From: Pseudomonas extremorientalis
GTDB lineage: Bacteria > Pseudomonadota > Gammaproteobacteria > Pseudomonadales > Pseudomonadaceae
Assembly: GCF_001870465.1 (NCBI RefSeq)
Contig: NZ_MDGK01000017.1
Location: 186,001 to 250,000, forward strand
Direction of reading: 5' to 3'
DNA: 64,000 nucleotides
Numbering within the stretch: position 1 is the stretch's first letter; each line of letters starts with the position of its first letter. Below the pieces are notes generated by a model. It was not told the origin of the DNA. It did no database searches and saw only the letters and a program-made list of their open reading frames with translations. The position numbers and the translations under genes were made by a program. Positions 9,979 through 20,807 of the stretch are shown here, in pieces.

Positions 9979-11292
9979 TCAGCCCACGCGATTCAAATCA
10001 TTGTTCCGCGTCTCTTTCAGGCACAGCACCGCAATCAAGCTCAGCAACGCTGCCGCCGACACATACCCACCCACATAACTCAGCCCACCCATCGCCACCA
10101 GCTTGGTCGCGAAGAACGGCGCGGCAGATGCGCCCACAATCCCACCCAGGTTATACGCCGCCGAAGCGCCGGTATAACGCACGCGGGTCGGGAACAGTTC
10201 CGGCAGCAGCGCGCCCATCGGTGCGAACGTCACGCCCATCAGGAACAGCTCCAGCGCCAGGAACAGCGCCACTGCCCAGGTCGAACCGTGGGTCAGCAAT
10301 GGCTCCATGGTAAAGCCCGACAGAATCGCCAGGATCGCGCCGACGATCAGCACCGGCTTGCGTCCGTAGCGGTCACTCGCCAGGGCCGCCAGCGGAGTCG
10401 CCAGCCCCATGAACAGCACCGCGAAGCACAGCAAGCCAAGGAAGGTCTCGCGGCTGTAGCCCAGGGTTGAAACGCCATAGCTCAGGGAAAACGCAGTGGT
10501 GATGTAAAACAGCGCATAGCACACCACCATCGACGCAGCGCCCAGCAACACCGGCAGCCAGTGCTGGCTGAACAGCTCCACCAACGGCACTTTGACCGGC
10601 GCTTGCTTGGCGACGGCGTTGGCGAACACCGGCGTTTCGTGCAGCTTCAGCCGCGCGTACAGGCCCACCATCACCAGCGCCGCGCTGAGGATGAACGGGA
10701 TGCGCCAGCCCCAGCTGCGGAATTGCTCATCGCTGAGGCTCATGGCCAGGATCAGGAACAAGCCGTTGGCTGCCAGGAACCCGATCGAAGGGCCGAGCTG
10801 CGGGAACATGCCGAACCAGGCGCGTTTGCCCTTGGGCGCATTCTCGGTCGCCAACAGCGCCGCGCCGCCCCATTCGCCGCCCAGGCCCAGGCCCTGGCCG
10901 AAACGCAGTACGCACAACAGGATCGGCGCCCAGGCGCCGATGCTGTCATAACCCGGCAGCAAGCCGATCAGCGTGGTGCACACGCCCATCAGCAGCAGCG
11001 AGGCCACCAGGGTCGATTTGCGCCCGATACGGTCGCCAAAGTGGCCGAACAGCGCCGAGCCCAGTGGGCGGGCGATGAAGGCGATACCGAAGGTCAGGAA
11101 TGACGCCAGCATCTGCGCGGTGCCGGAGGTCTGCGGGAAGAACACCGGGCCGATCACCAGCGCAGCAGCCGTGGCGTAGATATAGAAGTCGTAGAACTCG
11201 ATGGCGGTGCCGACGATGCTCGCCGTGGCGACCCGTGCGGTCGAGTTGGTCGGGGCGGCAGCAGGTGCGGCCTCGTTGTAGGTGGTGCTCAT
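9979..11292 (-). CDS. MFS transporter, metabolite:H+ symporter (MHS) family
   Basis: A 437-residue permease with 12 predicted membrane segments. The MHS signatures are present: TIEFYDFYIYAT-like start (GTAIEFYDFYIYATAAALV), GHFGDRIGRKSTLV in loop 2-3, and RFGQGLGLGGEWGGAALLA. Relatives (ProP, ShiA, KgtP) carry organic acids, betaine or shikimate, but the substrate here is not evident. A long intergenic region (11293-11568) lies upstream and contains a REP palindrome. No partner gene suggests a pathway. Confidence 0.88.
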   Translation of the reverse strand: MSTTYNEAAPAAAPTNSTARVATASIVGTAIEFYDFYIYATAAALVIGPVFFPQTSGTAQMLASFLTFGIAFIARPLGSALFGHFGDRIGRKSTLVASLLLMGVCTTLIGLLPGYDSIGAWAPILLCVLRFGQGLGLGGEWGGAALLATENAPKGKRAWFGMFPQLGPSIGFLAANGLFLILAMSLSDEQFRSWGWRIPFILSAALVMVGLYARLKLHETPVFANAVAKQAPVKVPLVELFSQHWLPVLLGAASMVVCYALFYITTAFSLSYGVSTLGYSRETFLGLLCFAVLFMGLATPLAALASDRYGRKPVLIVGAILAILSGFTMEPLLTHGSTWAVALFLALELFLMGVTFAPMGALLPELFPTRVRYTGASAAYNLGGIVGASAAPFFATKLVAMGGLSYVGGYVSAAALLSLIAVLCLKETRNNDLNRVG

Positions 11293-11514
11293 GGCGATAT
11301 CCCTGACGGTCAGTGCGCGTTTGGACGCGGATTATTATTGGTCGAACACCCATGGATCAGGGTTGTGCGCGGGGCGGCTCGGGATGGGAGCGAACACCGG
11401 TCAGACACTGTAAAGCGGTGCCTGGACGCGTTCAGTGCGGGTAGCACGCGGTCGGGCGGGGCTCTGGTAAGCCGCCCCGATTATAGGAAGGGGTTTGAAC
11501 ACACAACAAGTCAA

Positions 11515-11544
11515 AATGTGGGAGGGGCAAGCCCCTCCCACATT
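11515..11544. repeat. REP-type palindrome
   Basis: Perfect 14-bp stem AATGTGGGAGGGGC / GCCCCTCCCACATT with a two-base loop, 25 bases beyond the stop of the CBS-domain gene. Followed by a T-rich stretch, it could end transcription. Confidence 0.8.
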
Positions 11545-11568
11545 ATTTGGTTGTGTTTTGTCTGGGAA

Positions 11569-12807
11569 CTAAGCGGCGACCGGCATCCGGCTGGTATGCC
11601 AGATCAGCACCTTGCTCACCCGGTTGTCCTCGGTCTCGAGGATTTCCAGGCGGTAGCGGCCTATTTTCAGGCACACCGCGCAGTCAGGGATGGTCTCCAG
11701 CGCCTCGGTGACCAGGCCGTTGAGCGTCTTGGGGCCGTCGCTGGGCAGGTGCCAGTTCAGGCTCTTGTTCAATTCGCGGATCGAGGCGGCGCCGTCGATG
11801 ATGTAGCGGCCATCCGGTTGCGCTTCGATATGCGGGTTGTCCGCACTCTGTTCGCTTTCGAATTCACCGACGATTTCTTCGAGGATATCTTCCAGGGTCA
11901 CGATGCCGAGTACTTCGCCGTATTCATCCACCACCATGCCCAGGCGGCGCTGCTGTTTGTGGAAATTCAGCAGTTGCAGTTGCAGCGGAGTGCTTTCCGG
12001 GACGAAGTAAGGCTCGTGGCAGGCTGCGAGCAACGCCTCTTTGGTCAGGCTCGCGTCGGGCAACAGGTGCTGGATCTGCCGCGTGTTGAGCACGGCTTCG
12101 ACCTGGTTGATATCACTGTGGAACACCGGCAGGCGCGTGCGCTGGGAGGTGCGCAACTGCTCGATGATCTCCTCGATCGAGTCATCCAGGTTGATGCCGT
12201 CCACTTCGCTGCGGGGCACCAGGATGTCGTTGACGGTGATGTTGTCCAGAGCGTGGATGCCCGGCATGCCGGGGGTACGGCCTTCGGCGATCTCGGGCTC
12301 GGGTTCGTCATCATGGTCAGGCAGCGGTTCGTCGCTCTTCTTCACCACGCCGGTCTTGCGCGCGAACGGGCGCAGCAGCAACAGACTGATACCATTGAGC
12401 AGCCAGGCCAGGGGGTAGACAATTTTCAGTGGCACGCCCAGCAGCGTATTGCCGAAGCCCAGTACCGCTTGCGGATAGCGGGTGGCCAGGGCGCGGGGCA
12501 GGTAGTCGGCCAGGATCAACAGGATCGCGCAGGAGATCAGCCAGCCGAGCCACGGCCCGTTCTGCGCCCAGGCGTATATGGCCAGCAGCGTGCACAGGAT
12601 GACCACGGCGGCGCGACACAGGCTGTTGCACAGGATCAGGCTGTTACGCGGAAAGCTCAGGCGGGTGGCCGCCTTGTCGCCCTGGCGTGTACCGGGGCGC
12701 AGGGCCAGCAAGTGTTGCTGGGCGGCTTCGATGGCAGTAAACAGCGCGGCCCATAACACCAGCAGGGCGATTACCGCGAGCATCGGCTCCAGGGGCAAGT
12801 TGTCCAT
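11569..12807 (-). CDS. CorB/HlyC-type CBS-domain membrane protein (DUF21, YfjD family)
   Basis: A 412-residue inner-membrane protein. Residues 1-180 form a DUF21 domain with about four membrane segments. A CBS pair follows at 190-330 (includes DILVPRSEVDGINLDDS, RTRLPVFHSDINQVEAVL, LGMVVDEYGEVLGIVTLEDI). The C-terminal CorC/HlyC domain covers 330-410. Relatives (CorB, CNNM) are implicated in Mg2+ transport or sensing; the old haemolysin label is misleading. The start ATG is 12 bases after the stop of the CcsA-like gene, so the two are one operon. This pair next to ffh is typical of Pseudomonas. Confidence 0.88.
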   Translation of the reverse strand: MDNLPLEPMLAVIALLVLWAALFTAIEAAQQHLLALRPGTRQGDKAATRLSFPRNSLILCNSLCRAAVVILCTLLAIYAWAQNGPWLGWLISCAILLILADYLPRALATRYPQAVLGFGNTLLGVPLKIVYPLAWLLNGISLLLLRPFARKTGVVKKSDEPLPDHDDEPEPEIAEGRTPGMPGIHALDNITVNDILVPRSEVDGINLDDSIEEIIEQLRTSQRTRLPVFHSDINQVEAVLNTRQIQHLLPDASLTKEALLAACHEPYFVPESTPLQLQLLNFHKQQRRLGMVVDEYGEVLGIVTLEDILEEIVGEFESEQSADNPHIEAQPDGRYIIDGAASIRELNKSLNWHLPSDGPKTLNGLVTEALETIPDCAVCLKIGRYRLEILETEDNRVSKVLIWHTSRMPVAA

Positions 12808-12819
12808 GATCGCCGCCCG

Positions 12820-13632
12820 TCAGATATGCAGGATGTATTCGCGAACCAGCTTGCTGCCGAAATAGGCCAGCATCAGCAGGCAGAAACCGGCCAGGGTCCA
12901 GCGGATCGCCTTGTGCCCGCGCCAGCCGAGGCGGTTGCGGCCCCACAGCAGGACGCTGAACACGATCCAGGCCAGGCAGGCCAGCAGGGTCTTGTGCACC
13001 AGGTGCTGGGCGAACAGGTTTTCGAAGAACAGCCAGCCGGAGATCAGCGACAGCGAGAGCAAGGTCCAGCCGGCCCACAGGAAGCCGAACAGCAGGCTTT
13101 CCATGGTTTGCAGCGGCGGGAAGTTCTTGATCAGCCCGGACGGGTGCTTGTGCTTGAGCTGGTGGTCCTGCAGCAGCAGGAGCAAGGCCTGGAACACTGC
13201 GATGGTGAACATGCCATAGGCCAGGATCGACAGCAGGATGTGGGCGAGGATGCCCGGCTCTTCATCGATCACCGGCACCGTACCGGTAGGCGCGAATTGC
13301 GCCAGCAGCACCGTCAGCATGCCCAGCGGGAAGAGCAGTACCAGCAGGTTCTCGACCGGGATCCGGTAGCAGGCCATCAGTGTCAGCGCGATAACGGCTG
13401 CGGCGATCAGGCTGGCGGCGCTGAAAAAGTCCAGGGCCAGGCCGACCGGCGTCATCAAGTGCGTGAACAGGCTCGCGGCATGGGCGAGCAAGGCGAGGAC
13501 ACCAAGGCCTACCAACAGGCGTTTGTCCGCCTTGGTGCCCTGGGCCAGACGAGTGCCCTGATAGACGGTCGCAGCGGCGTACAAGATGGCGGCGGCGAGG
13601 CTGGGTAGCAAACTGGGTGACAAAGGGAGCAT
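12820..13632 (-). CDS. CcsA-like inner-membrane protein (YpjD / cytochrome c assembly family)
   Basis: A 270-residue protein with about eight membrane helices and the CcsA/CcmC-like WWD-related core seen as GFLWAGWTLLSLSLISGW. It belongs to the YpjD group found beside ffh in gammaproteobacteria. Its role in haem handling is unproven. AACAGGATTT precedes ATG 13632. It is divergent from ffh and leads the CorB-type gene. Confidence 0.85.
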   Translation of the reverse strand: MLPLSPSLLPSLAAAILYAAATVYQGTRLAQGTKADKRLLVGLGVLALLAHAASLFTHLMTPVGLALDFFSAASLIAAAVIALTLMACYRIPVENLLVLLFPLGMLTVLLAQFAPTGTVPVIDEEPGILAHILLSILAYGMFTIAVFQALLLLLQDHQLKHKHPSGLIKNFPPLQTMESLLFGFLWAGWTLLSLSLISGWLFFENLFAQHLVHKTLLACLAWIVFSVLLWGRNRLGWRGHKAIRWTLAGFCLLMLAYFGSKLVREYILHI

Positions 13633-13736
13633 AAATCCTGTTAGGCAAGCCCGAAAGGCGCTGAGTTTGGCATACCCCCGCGCAACACGAAAGACTCCCG
13701 GGCCAGACAGCGGGTGTGCATGGACGCAGTCTTCGC

Positions 13737-13742
13737 TATAAT
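13737..13742 (+). promoter_or_regulatory. Probable -10 element of the ffh promoter
   Basis: A perfect TATAAT lies 111 bases upstream of the ffh ATG. No good -35 hexamer sits at 16-18 bases, so the promoter call rests on the -10 alone. Confidence 0.4.
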
Positions 13743-13852
13743 CCGCGACCTGCCCACGCCGCAGGCTCGCCGAGCGCTGTTTTTAATAGCGATTTACCAC
13801 AGCCTGGGCCGCCATTACCTCGGTCTATGAATAGGGCCTGAAAGGATCGCGC

Positions 13853-15229
<1,377 letters not shown>

Positions 15230-15380
15230 AGAATTCGAGCGGGGGCCCAGCTCCTGCTCCGACCCACAGGGATGTGGGATCTCCAGCAAACCCGCCGTTG
15301 GCGGGCGCTGACTCGCCGTTTTAACCGATGGCTCTATAGCAAATCTGGATGGCACGCTGATAGGCGCCGGAAAAAGACAT

Positions 15381-15408
15381 TTGCAAAAGTCCGGATATTC
15401 CTTAGAAT
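15381..15408 (+). promoter_or_regulatory. Promoter of the rpsP-rimM-trmD-rplS operon
   Basis: TTGCAA (15381-15386), 16 bases, TAGAAT (15403-15408), leaving a leader of about 65 bases before rpsP. The gap between ffh and this promoter contains two short hairpins (15263-15278 and 15291-15305) without U-runs. Confidence 0.6.
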
Positions 15409-15480
15409 ATGCGGCCTTTCGGGCACCTATGCCCGCTGTGCATTTAGATTTGCAGCACCGACTACAGGAACGATGTTCAC

Positions 15481-15732
15481 ATGCTAACAATCCGTCTTGC
15501 CCTTGGCGGCTCCAAAAAGCGCCCGTTTTACCACTTGACCGTAACCGACAGCCGCAACCCGCGCGACGGTTCGCACAAGGAACAGGTTGGTTTCTTCAAC
15601 CCTGTTGCTCGTGGTCAAGAAGTTCGTCTGTCCGTGAACCAAGAGCGCGTAGCCTACTGGCTGAGCGTGGGTGCACAGCCATCCGAGCGCGTTGCAAAAC
15701 TGTTGAAGGACTCGGCTAAGGCCGCAGCCTGA
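15481..15732 (+). CDS. rpsP: 30S ribosomal protein S16
   Basis: An 83-residue protein beginning [20 protein letters not shown], the hallmark S16 N-terminus, followed by [16 protein letters not shown] and [20 protein letters not shown]. It binds 16S rRNA in early 30S assembly. GGAACG lies about 8 bases upstream of the ATG. First gene of the operon. Confidence 0.98.
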   Translation: MLTIRLALGGSKKRPFYHLTVTDSRNPRDGSHKEQVGFFNPVARGQEVRLSVNQERVAYWLSVGAQPSERVAKLLKDSAKAAA

Positions 15733-15737
15733 GCAAT

Positions 15738-16274
15738 ATGAACGCGACGCCAGCTGTTGCTGATGATTTGATCGTTATCGGCAAGATTTACTCGGTTCAT
15801 GGCGTTCGCGGCGAAGTGAAGGTGTATTCCTTTACTGATCCGACTGAAAACCTGTTGCAGTACAAAACCTGGACGCTCAAGCGCGAGGGTAGTGTGAAAC
15901 AGGTCGAGCTGGTCAGTGGACGCGGGAGCGACAAGTTCCTGGTCGCAAAGCTCAAGGGTCTTGATGATCGTGAAGAAGCTCGTCTTCTGGCCGGTTATGA
16001 GATCTGCGTGCCGCGCAACCTGTTCCCTGAATTGACCGACGGCGAGTACTACTGGTACCAGCTGGAAGGTCTGAAGGTTATTGATCAACTCGGGCAACTG
16101 TTCGGGAAAATCGATCATCTTCTGGAAACCGGCGCCAATGATGTAATGGTGGTCAAGCCTTGCGCTGGCAGCCTGGATGATCGCGAACGCCTGTTGCCGT
16201 ATACCGAGCAATGTGTGTTGGCCGTCGACCTGGCAGCGGGCGAGATGAAGGTGGAATGGGACGCGGACTTCTAA
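15738..16274 (+). CDS. rimM: Ribosome maturation factor RimM
   Basis: A 178-residue 16S rRNA processing factor that binds S19 in the 30S head. The N-terminal RimM beta-barrel includes [20 protein letters not shown] and the C-terminal PRC barrel includes [13 protein letters not shown] and [19 protein letters not shown]. It begins five bases after rpsP, without a clear ribosome site, and is probably coupled to it. Confidence 0.97.
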   Translation: MNATPAVADDLIVIGKIYSVHGVRGEVKVYSFTDPTENLLQYKTWTLKREGSVKQVELVSGRGSDKFLVAKLKGLDDREEARLLAGYEICVPRNLFPELTDGEYYWYQLEGLKVIDQLGQLFGKIDHLLETGANDVMVVKPCAGSLDDRERLLPYTEQCVLAVDLAAGEMKVEWDADF

Positions 16275-16276
16275 GC

Positions 16277-17029
16277 GTGGCTAATTTGCGCATTGAAGTG
16301 ATCAGTTTGTTTCCCGAGATGTTTTCCGCCATCAGCGAGTACGGCATCACCAGTCGGGCGGTGAAACAGGGGCTGTTGCAGCTTACCTGTTGGAACCCGC
16401 GAGACTACACGACGGATCGACATCACACTGTGGACGATCGCCCATTTGGCGGTGGCCCGGGCATGGTGATGAAGATCAAGCCCCTGGAAGACGCGTTGGT
16501 TCAGGCCAAGGCCGCCGCCGGGGAGAAGGCGAAGGTGATTTACCTGTCCCCTCAAGGCCGTCAGCTGAAACAGGCTGGGGTCCGCGAACTGGCGAATGAG
16601 GAAGCACTGATCCTGATTGCCGGTCGCTATGAAGGCATTGACGAGCGTTTTATTGAAGCTCATGTCGATGAAGAGTGGTCGATTGGGGACTATGTCCTGT
16701 CTGGTGGCGAGCTGCCGGCGATGGTCCTGATAGATGCGGTTACACGACTGCTGCCTGGAGCTTTAGGGCATGTGGACTCCGCGGAGGAAGATTCCTTCAC
16801 GGATGGTTTGCTGGATTGCCCGCACTACACCCGACCGGAGGTGTATGCGGATCAGCGTGTTCCCGACGTATTGCTAAGTGGCAATCACGCACACATCCGG
16901 CGTTGGCGTTTACAGCAGTCCCTTGGTCGGACCTATGAACGACGCGCCGATCTTCTGGAAAGCCGCTCGCTTTCTGGAGAAGAGAAGAAGCTGCTCGAGG
17001 AATACATCCTCGCGCGGGACGATAGTTAA
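16277..17029 (+). CDS. trmD: tRNA (guanine37-N1)-methyltransferase
   Basis: SPOUT-class enzyme that methylates G37 of tRNAs with G36. The 250-residue protein includes [34 protein letters not shown], the knotted SAM site with [13 protein letters not shown], and [17 protein letters not shown] take the GTG at 16277, two bases after the rimM stop, as the start because the conserved N-terminus begins there; the frame extends back into rimM but that part is not TrmD-like. Confidence 0.97.
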   Translation: MANLRIEVISLFPEMFSAISEYGITSRAVKQGLLQLTCWNPRDYTTDRHHTVDDRPFGGGPGMVMKIKPLEDALVQAKAAAGEKAKVIYLSPQGRQLKQAGVRELANEEALILIAGRYEGIDERFIEAHVDEEWSIGDYVLSGGELPAMVLIDAVTRLLPGALGHVDSAEEDSFTDGLLDCPHYTRPEVYADQRVPDVLLSGNHAHIRRWRLQQSLGRTYERRADLLESRSLSGEEKKLLEEYILARDDS

Positions 17030-17074
17030 CAACGTATCGATGGTAGGTCCATTGACTTACCTTAGGAGCACAGC

Positions 17075-17425
17075 ATGACTAACAAAATCATCCTTGCACT
17101 CGAAGCAGAGCAGATGACCAAAGAGATCCCTACCTTTGCCCCGGGCGACACCATTGTCGTTCAGGTGAAAGTGAAGGAAGGCGACCGTTCGCGTCTGCAA
17201 GCGTTCGAAGGCGTGGTAATCGCCAAGCGTAACCGTGGTGTGAACAGTGCTTTCACTGTTCGTAAAATCTCCAACGGTGTTGGCGTAGAGCGTACTTTCC
17301 AGACCTACAGCCCGCAAATCGACAGCATGGCCGTCAAGCGTCGCGGTGACGTACGTAAAGCCAAGCTGTACTACCTGCGTGACCTGTCCGGTAAAGCAGC
17401 TCGCATCAAGGAAAAACTGGCTTAA
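17075..17425 (+). CDS. rplS: 50S ribosomal protein L19
   Basis: A 116-residue protein located at the 30S-50S interface. Signature segments are [40 protein letters not shown] and [30 protein letters not shown] before the ATG is a strong ribosome site. Last gene of the operon, followed by a terminator. Confidence 0.98.
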
Positions 17426-17444
17426 GTCCAGCTTTCCGATGCAG

Positions 17445-17472
17445 AAAAAAGCAGCCTACGGGCTGCTTTTTT
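17445..17472 (+). terminator. Rho-independent terminator after rplS
   Basis: AAAAAAGCAGCC, TACG loop, GGCTGCTTTTTT: a 12-bp symmetrical stem ending in a T-run, 20 bases after the stop. Confidence 0.93.
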
Positions 17473-17538
17473 GTGCCTGCGATTTGAGGTCCGAGATAGG
17501 ATGCCAGCAGCCTCTCCCACTTTTCTGTTCGAGCCCCT

Positions 17539-18435
17539 ATGCCTGCCATTGACCACCCCCTGATCGACCGTTTCCTCGACGCCCTGTGGCTGGAAAAAGG
17601 CCTGTCGGACAATACCCGCCAGGCCTACCGCAGCGACCTGGCGCTGTTCAATGGCTGGTTGCAGGAGAAAAATCTCGAACTGATCAACGCCGGCCGCGAG
17701 CTGATTCTCGACCACTTGGCCTGGCGCCTGGAGCAGAACTACAAGCCACGCTCCACTGCGCGATTCCTCTCCGGCGTACGTGGTTTTTATCGCTATCTGC
17801 TGCGAGAAAAGCTGATCGCCCTCGACCCCACCCTGCAAGTCGATATGCCACAACTTGGCAGGCCATTGCCCAAATCCCTGTCGGAAGCCGACGTGGAGGC
17901 GTTGCTCGCCGCCCCCGACCTCAGCGAAGCCATCGGTCAGCGTGACCGCGCCATGCTCGAAGTGCTCTACGCCTGCGGCCTGCGGGTGACCGAGCTGATC
18001 AGCCTGACCCTGGAGCAGGTCAACCTGCGCCAGGGCGTGTTGCGGGTGATGGGCAAGGGCAGCAAGGAACGGCTGGTGCCGATGGGCGAGGAGGCGATTG
18101 TGTGGGTCGAGCGCTACATGCGCGATGCCCGCAGTGAACTGCTCGGTGGACGCCCCAGCGATGTGCTGTTCCCCAGCCTGCGTGGCGAACAGATGACTCG
18201 CCAGACCTTCTGGCACCGCATCAAGCACCAGGCCAAGGTCGCCGGGATCGGCAAGGCGCTGTCGCCGCACACACTGCGCCATGCATTCGCCACGCATTTG
18301 CTCAACCACGGTGCGGATTTACGTGTGGTGCAGATGCTGCTCGGCCACAGCGACTTATCCACCACCCAGATCTACACCCACGTGGCGCGCGCGCGTTTGC
18401 AGGATATGCACGCCAAGCACCACCCGCGAGGCTGA
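17539..18435 (+). CDS. xerD: Tyrosine recombinase XerD
   Basis: Site-specific recombinase that with XerC resolves chromosome dimers at dif. The 298-residue protein has the SAM-like N-terminal domain (LIDRFLDALWLEKGLSDNTR) and the catalytic domain with Arg in YACGLRVTEL, Lys in GKGSKERLVP, HTLRHAFATHLL, LGHSDLSTTQ and the nucleophile Tyr in IYTHVARARL. Upstream of dsbC as in other pseudomonads. The ATG follows CGAGCCCCT, a weak ribosome site. Confidence 0.96.
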   Translation: MPAIDHPLIDRFLDALWLEKGLSDNTRQAYRSDLALFNGWLQEKNLELINAGRELILDHLAWRLEQNYKPRSTARFLSGVRGFYRYLLREKLIALDPTLQVDMPQLGRPLPKSLSEADVEALLAAPDLSEAIGQRDRAMLEVLYACGLRVTELISLTLEQVNLRQGVLRVMGKGSKERLVPMGEEAIVWVERYMRDARSELLGGRPSDVLFPSLRGEQMTRQTFWHRIKHQAKVAGIGKALSPHTLRHAFATHLLNHGADLRVVQMLLGHSDLSTTQIYTHVARARLQDMHAKHHPRG

Positions 18436-18574
18436 AAACGTCCAATTTATCCGGCCGCGGGCTGCCCTGCGGCCCAACTGTGGTAGGCTTTGCCGGTTAG
18501 CAAAGGGGACGACCCAGACCTGTGTTTCCAAGCAGTGTTACTGCGCGTCCCTGCATCTGCCTTCAGGAGTTCCC

Positions 18575-19306
18575 ATGCGCTTGACCCAGATTATTGCCGC
18601 CGCAGCCATTGCGTTGGTTTCCACCTTTGCCTTCGCCGATGACGCCGCCGAGCAGACCATCCGCAAGAGCCTGGCCAACCTGCAACTCGACACCCCGATC
18701 GAGAGCATCAGCGCCAGCCCGATGGCCGGCCTGTACGAAGTCAAGCTCAAGGGCAGCCGCGTGCTGTATGCCAGTGCCGATGGTCAGTACATCGTCCAGG
18801 GCTACCTGTTCCAGTTGAAGGACGGCAAGCCGGTCAACCTGACTGAAAAAGCCGAACGCCTGGGTGTTTCCAAGCTGATCAATGGCATTCCAGTGGCCGA
18901 GACCGTGGTGTACCCGGCTATCGGTGAGACCAAGACCCACATCACCGTGTTCACCGACACCACCTGCCCGTATTGCCACAAGCTGCACGCCGAAGTGCCC
19001 GCGCTGAACAAGCTGGGCGTGGAAGTACGCTACGTAGCGTTCCCGCGCCAGGGCCTGGGTTCGCCGGGTGACGAGCAGTTGCAAGCCGTATGGTGCTCGG
19101 CCGACAAAAAAGCGGCCATGGACAAAATGGTCGACGGCAAGGAAATCAAGGCTGCCAAATGCGCCAACCCGGTCTCCAAGCAGTTTGCCCTGGGCCAGTC
19201 CATCGGCGTCAACGGTACACCGGCCATCGTTTTGGCTGACGGCCAAGTGATTCCGGGCTATCAGCCGGCACCACAAGTTGCGAAACTGGCGCTGAGTGCC
19301 AAATAA
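18575..19306 (+). CDS. dsbC: Periplasmic disulfide isomerase DsbC
   Basis: A 243-residue periplasmic protein that corrects wrong disulfides and is kept reduced by DsbD. Signal peptide residues 1-21 (MRLTQIIAAAAIALVSTFAF, cleaved after Ala-Asp region), N-terminal dimerisation domain, then a thioredoxin fold with the active site TTCPYCHKLH (Cys131, Cys134). The cis-Pro loop reads GVNGTPAIVLADG. CAGGAGTTCCC before ATG 18575 is a good ribosome site and fixes the start. Confidence 0.96.
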   Translation: MRLTQIIAAAAIALVSTFAFADDAAEQTIRKSLANLQLDTPIESISASPMAGLYEVKLKGSRVLYASADGQYIVQGYLFQLKDGKPVNLTEKAERLGVSKLINGIPVAETVVYPAIGETKTHITVFTDTTCPYCHKLHAEVPALNKLGVEVRYVAFPRQGLGSPGDEQLQAVWCSADKKAAMDKMVDGKEIKAAKCANPVSKQFALGQSIGVNGTPAIVLADGQVIPGYQPAPQVAKLALSAK

Positions 19307-19370
19307 ACCAGCATCGTCGAACCTTTGACGATCATGGCCTGTGGATAAGCCGACAGGCCACTAATTGAAC

Positions 19371-19392
19371 GCCGCAGTCGTGCGGCTGTTTT
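19371..19392 (+). terminator. Weak terminator-like hairpin after dsbC
   Basis: GCCGCA GTCG TGCGGC followed by TGTTTT. It lies 64 bases after dsbC and just ahead of a second hairpin before hom. Confidence 0.45.
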
Positions 19393-19394
19393 CC

Positions 19395-19417
19395 ACGGCC
19401 GACCTCGCGTCGGCCGT
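19395..19417 (+). promoter_or_regulatory. Stable hairpin immediately upstream of the hom ribosome site
   Basis: ACGGCCGAC CTCGC GTCGGCCGT, a 9-bp GC stem that ends seven bases before the GGGAG ribosome site of hom. No leader peptide rich in Thr or Ile was seen, so attenuation is not supported. Confidence 0.35.
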
Positions 19418-19435
19418 TTCATGGGGAGTTCTTCA

Positions 19436-20740
19436 GTGAAACCGGTCAAAGTAGGCATCTGTGGATTAGGGACCGTCGGTGGCGGCACCTTCAACGTACT
19501 TCAGCGTAACGCTGAAGAAATTTCCCGCCGTGCAGGGCGTGGAATTGAAGTGGCACAAATTGCCACGCGTTCGCCAAAGCCTCAGTTCGAAACGACCGGT
19601 ATTGCGATGACCAACGATGTCTTCGCCGTGGCTACCAACCCTGAAATCGATATCGTGATCGAACTGGTGGGCGGCTACACCGTGGCCCGCGAGTTGGTGC
19701 TCAAGGCCATCGAAAACGGCAAGCATGTGGTCACTGCCAACAAGGCACTGATCGCGGTGCACGGCAACGAAATCTTCGCCAAGGCCCGTGAGAAGGGCGT
19801 GATCGTGGCGTTCGAGGCTGCGGTGGCTGGTGGCATTCCGGTGATCAAGGCGATTCGTGAAGGCCTGTCCGCCAACCGCATCAACTGGGTGGCCGGCATC
19901 ATCAACGGTACCGGCAACTTCATCCTCACCGAAATGCGCGAGAAGGGCCGCACCTTCGAAGACGTCCTCGCCGAAGCCCAGGCCCTGGGTTACGCCGAAG
20001 CCGACCCGACCTTCGACGTGGAAGGTATCGACGCCGCGCACAAGCTGACCATCCTGGCGTCCATCGCCTTTGGTATTCCGCTGCAGTTCGACAAGGCCTA
20101 CACCGAAGGCATCACCAAGCTGACCACCGCCGACGTGAACTACGCCGAAGCCCTGGGTTACCGCATCAAGCACCTGGGCGTGGCGCGCAGCACGCCGGCC
20201 GGTATCGAACTGCGGGTACACCCGACGCTGATCCCGGCCGACCGCCTGATCGCCAACGTCAATGGCGTGATGAACGCGGTGATGGTCAACGGTGATGCGG
20301 CCGGTTCGACCCTGTTCTACGGCGCCGGTGCCGGTATGGAGCCCACCGCTTCGTCGGTGATCGCCGACCTGGTGGACGTGGTCCGCGCCATGACCAGCGA
20401 CCCGGAAAACCGTGTACCGCACCTGGCGTTCCAGCCGGATTCGCTGTCGGCCCACCCGATCCTGCCGATCGAAGCCTGCGAAAGCGCCTACTACCTGCGC
20501 ATCCAGGCGCAGGACCACCCGGGCGTATTGGCCCAGGTGGCGAGCATCCTGTCTGAGCGCGGTATCAACATCGAGTCGATCATGCAGAAGGAAGTCGAGG
20601 AGCAAAACGGCCAGGTGCCGATGATCTTGCTCACCCATCGCGTGCTCGAACAGCATATCAACGATGCCATCGCCGCCCTGGAAGCCTTGCAAGGCGTGGT
20701 CGGGCCGGTGGTGCGGATCCGCGTCGAACACCTGAACTAA
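19436..20740 (+). CDS. hom: Homoserine dehydrogenase
   Basis: Reduces aspartate semialdehyde to homoserine, the branch point to threonine and methionine. The 434-residue protein has an NAD(P)-binding start VKVGICGLGTVGGGTFNVL, the catalytic region with GGIPVIKAIREGLSANRI and LGYAEADPTFDVEGIDAAHK, and a C-terminal ACT domain (YYLRIQAQDHPGVLAQVASI) that normally mediates threonine feedback. I chose GTG 19436 because GGGAG lies 7 bases upstream; an ATG at 19421 overlaps that site. thrC follows at 67 bases, so they are probably one operon. Confidence 0.96.
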   Translation: MKPVKVGICGLGTVGGGTFNVLQRNAEEISRRAGRGIEVAQIATRSPKPQFETTGIAMTNDVFAVATNPEIDIVIELVGGYTVARELVLKAIENGKHVVTANKALIAVHGNEIFAKAREKGVIVAFEAAVAGGIPVIKAIREGLSANRINWVAGIINGTGNFILTEMREKGRTFEDVLAEAQALGYAEADPTFDVEGIDAAHKLTILASIAFGIPLQFDKAYTEGITKLTTADVNYAEALGYRIKHLGVARSTPAGIELRVHPTLIPADRLIANVNGVMNAVMVNGDAAGSTLFYGAGAGMEPTASSVIADLVDVVRAMTSDPENRVPHLAFQPDSLSAHPILPIEACESAYYLRIQAQDHPGVLAQVASILSERGINIESIMQKEVEEQNGQVPMILLTHRVLEQHINDAIAALEALQGVVGPVVRIRVEHLN

Positions 20741-20807
20741 TGGTTTTGCGGCAAGGGCCCCGCAGGTTCGGCGGCCCTTGCTCAAGAATGCTCTAGAGGA
20801 GCCAGTC

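Noticed and set aside
17539..18435. Tyrosine recombinase as an integrase of a mobile element
   Set aside because: It is XerD by motifs and by its place before dsbC.
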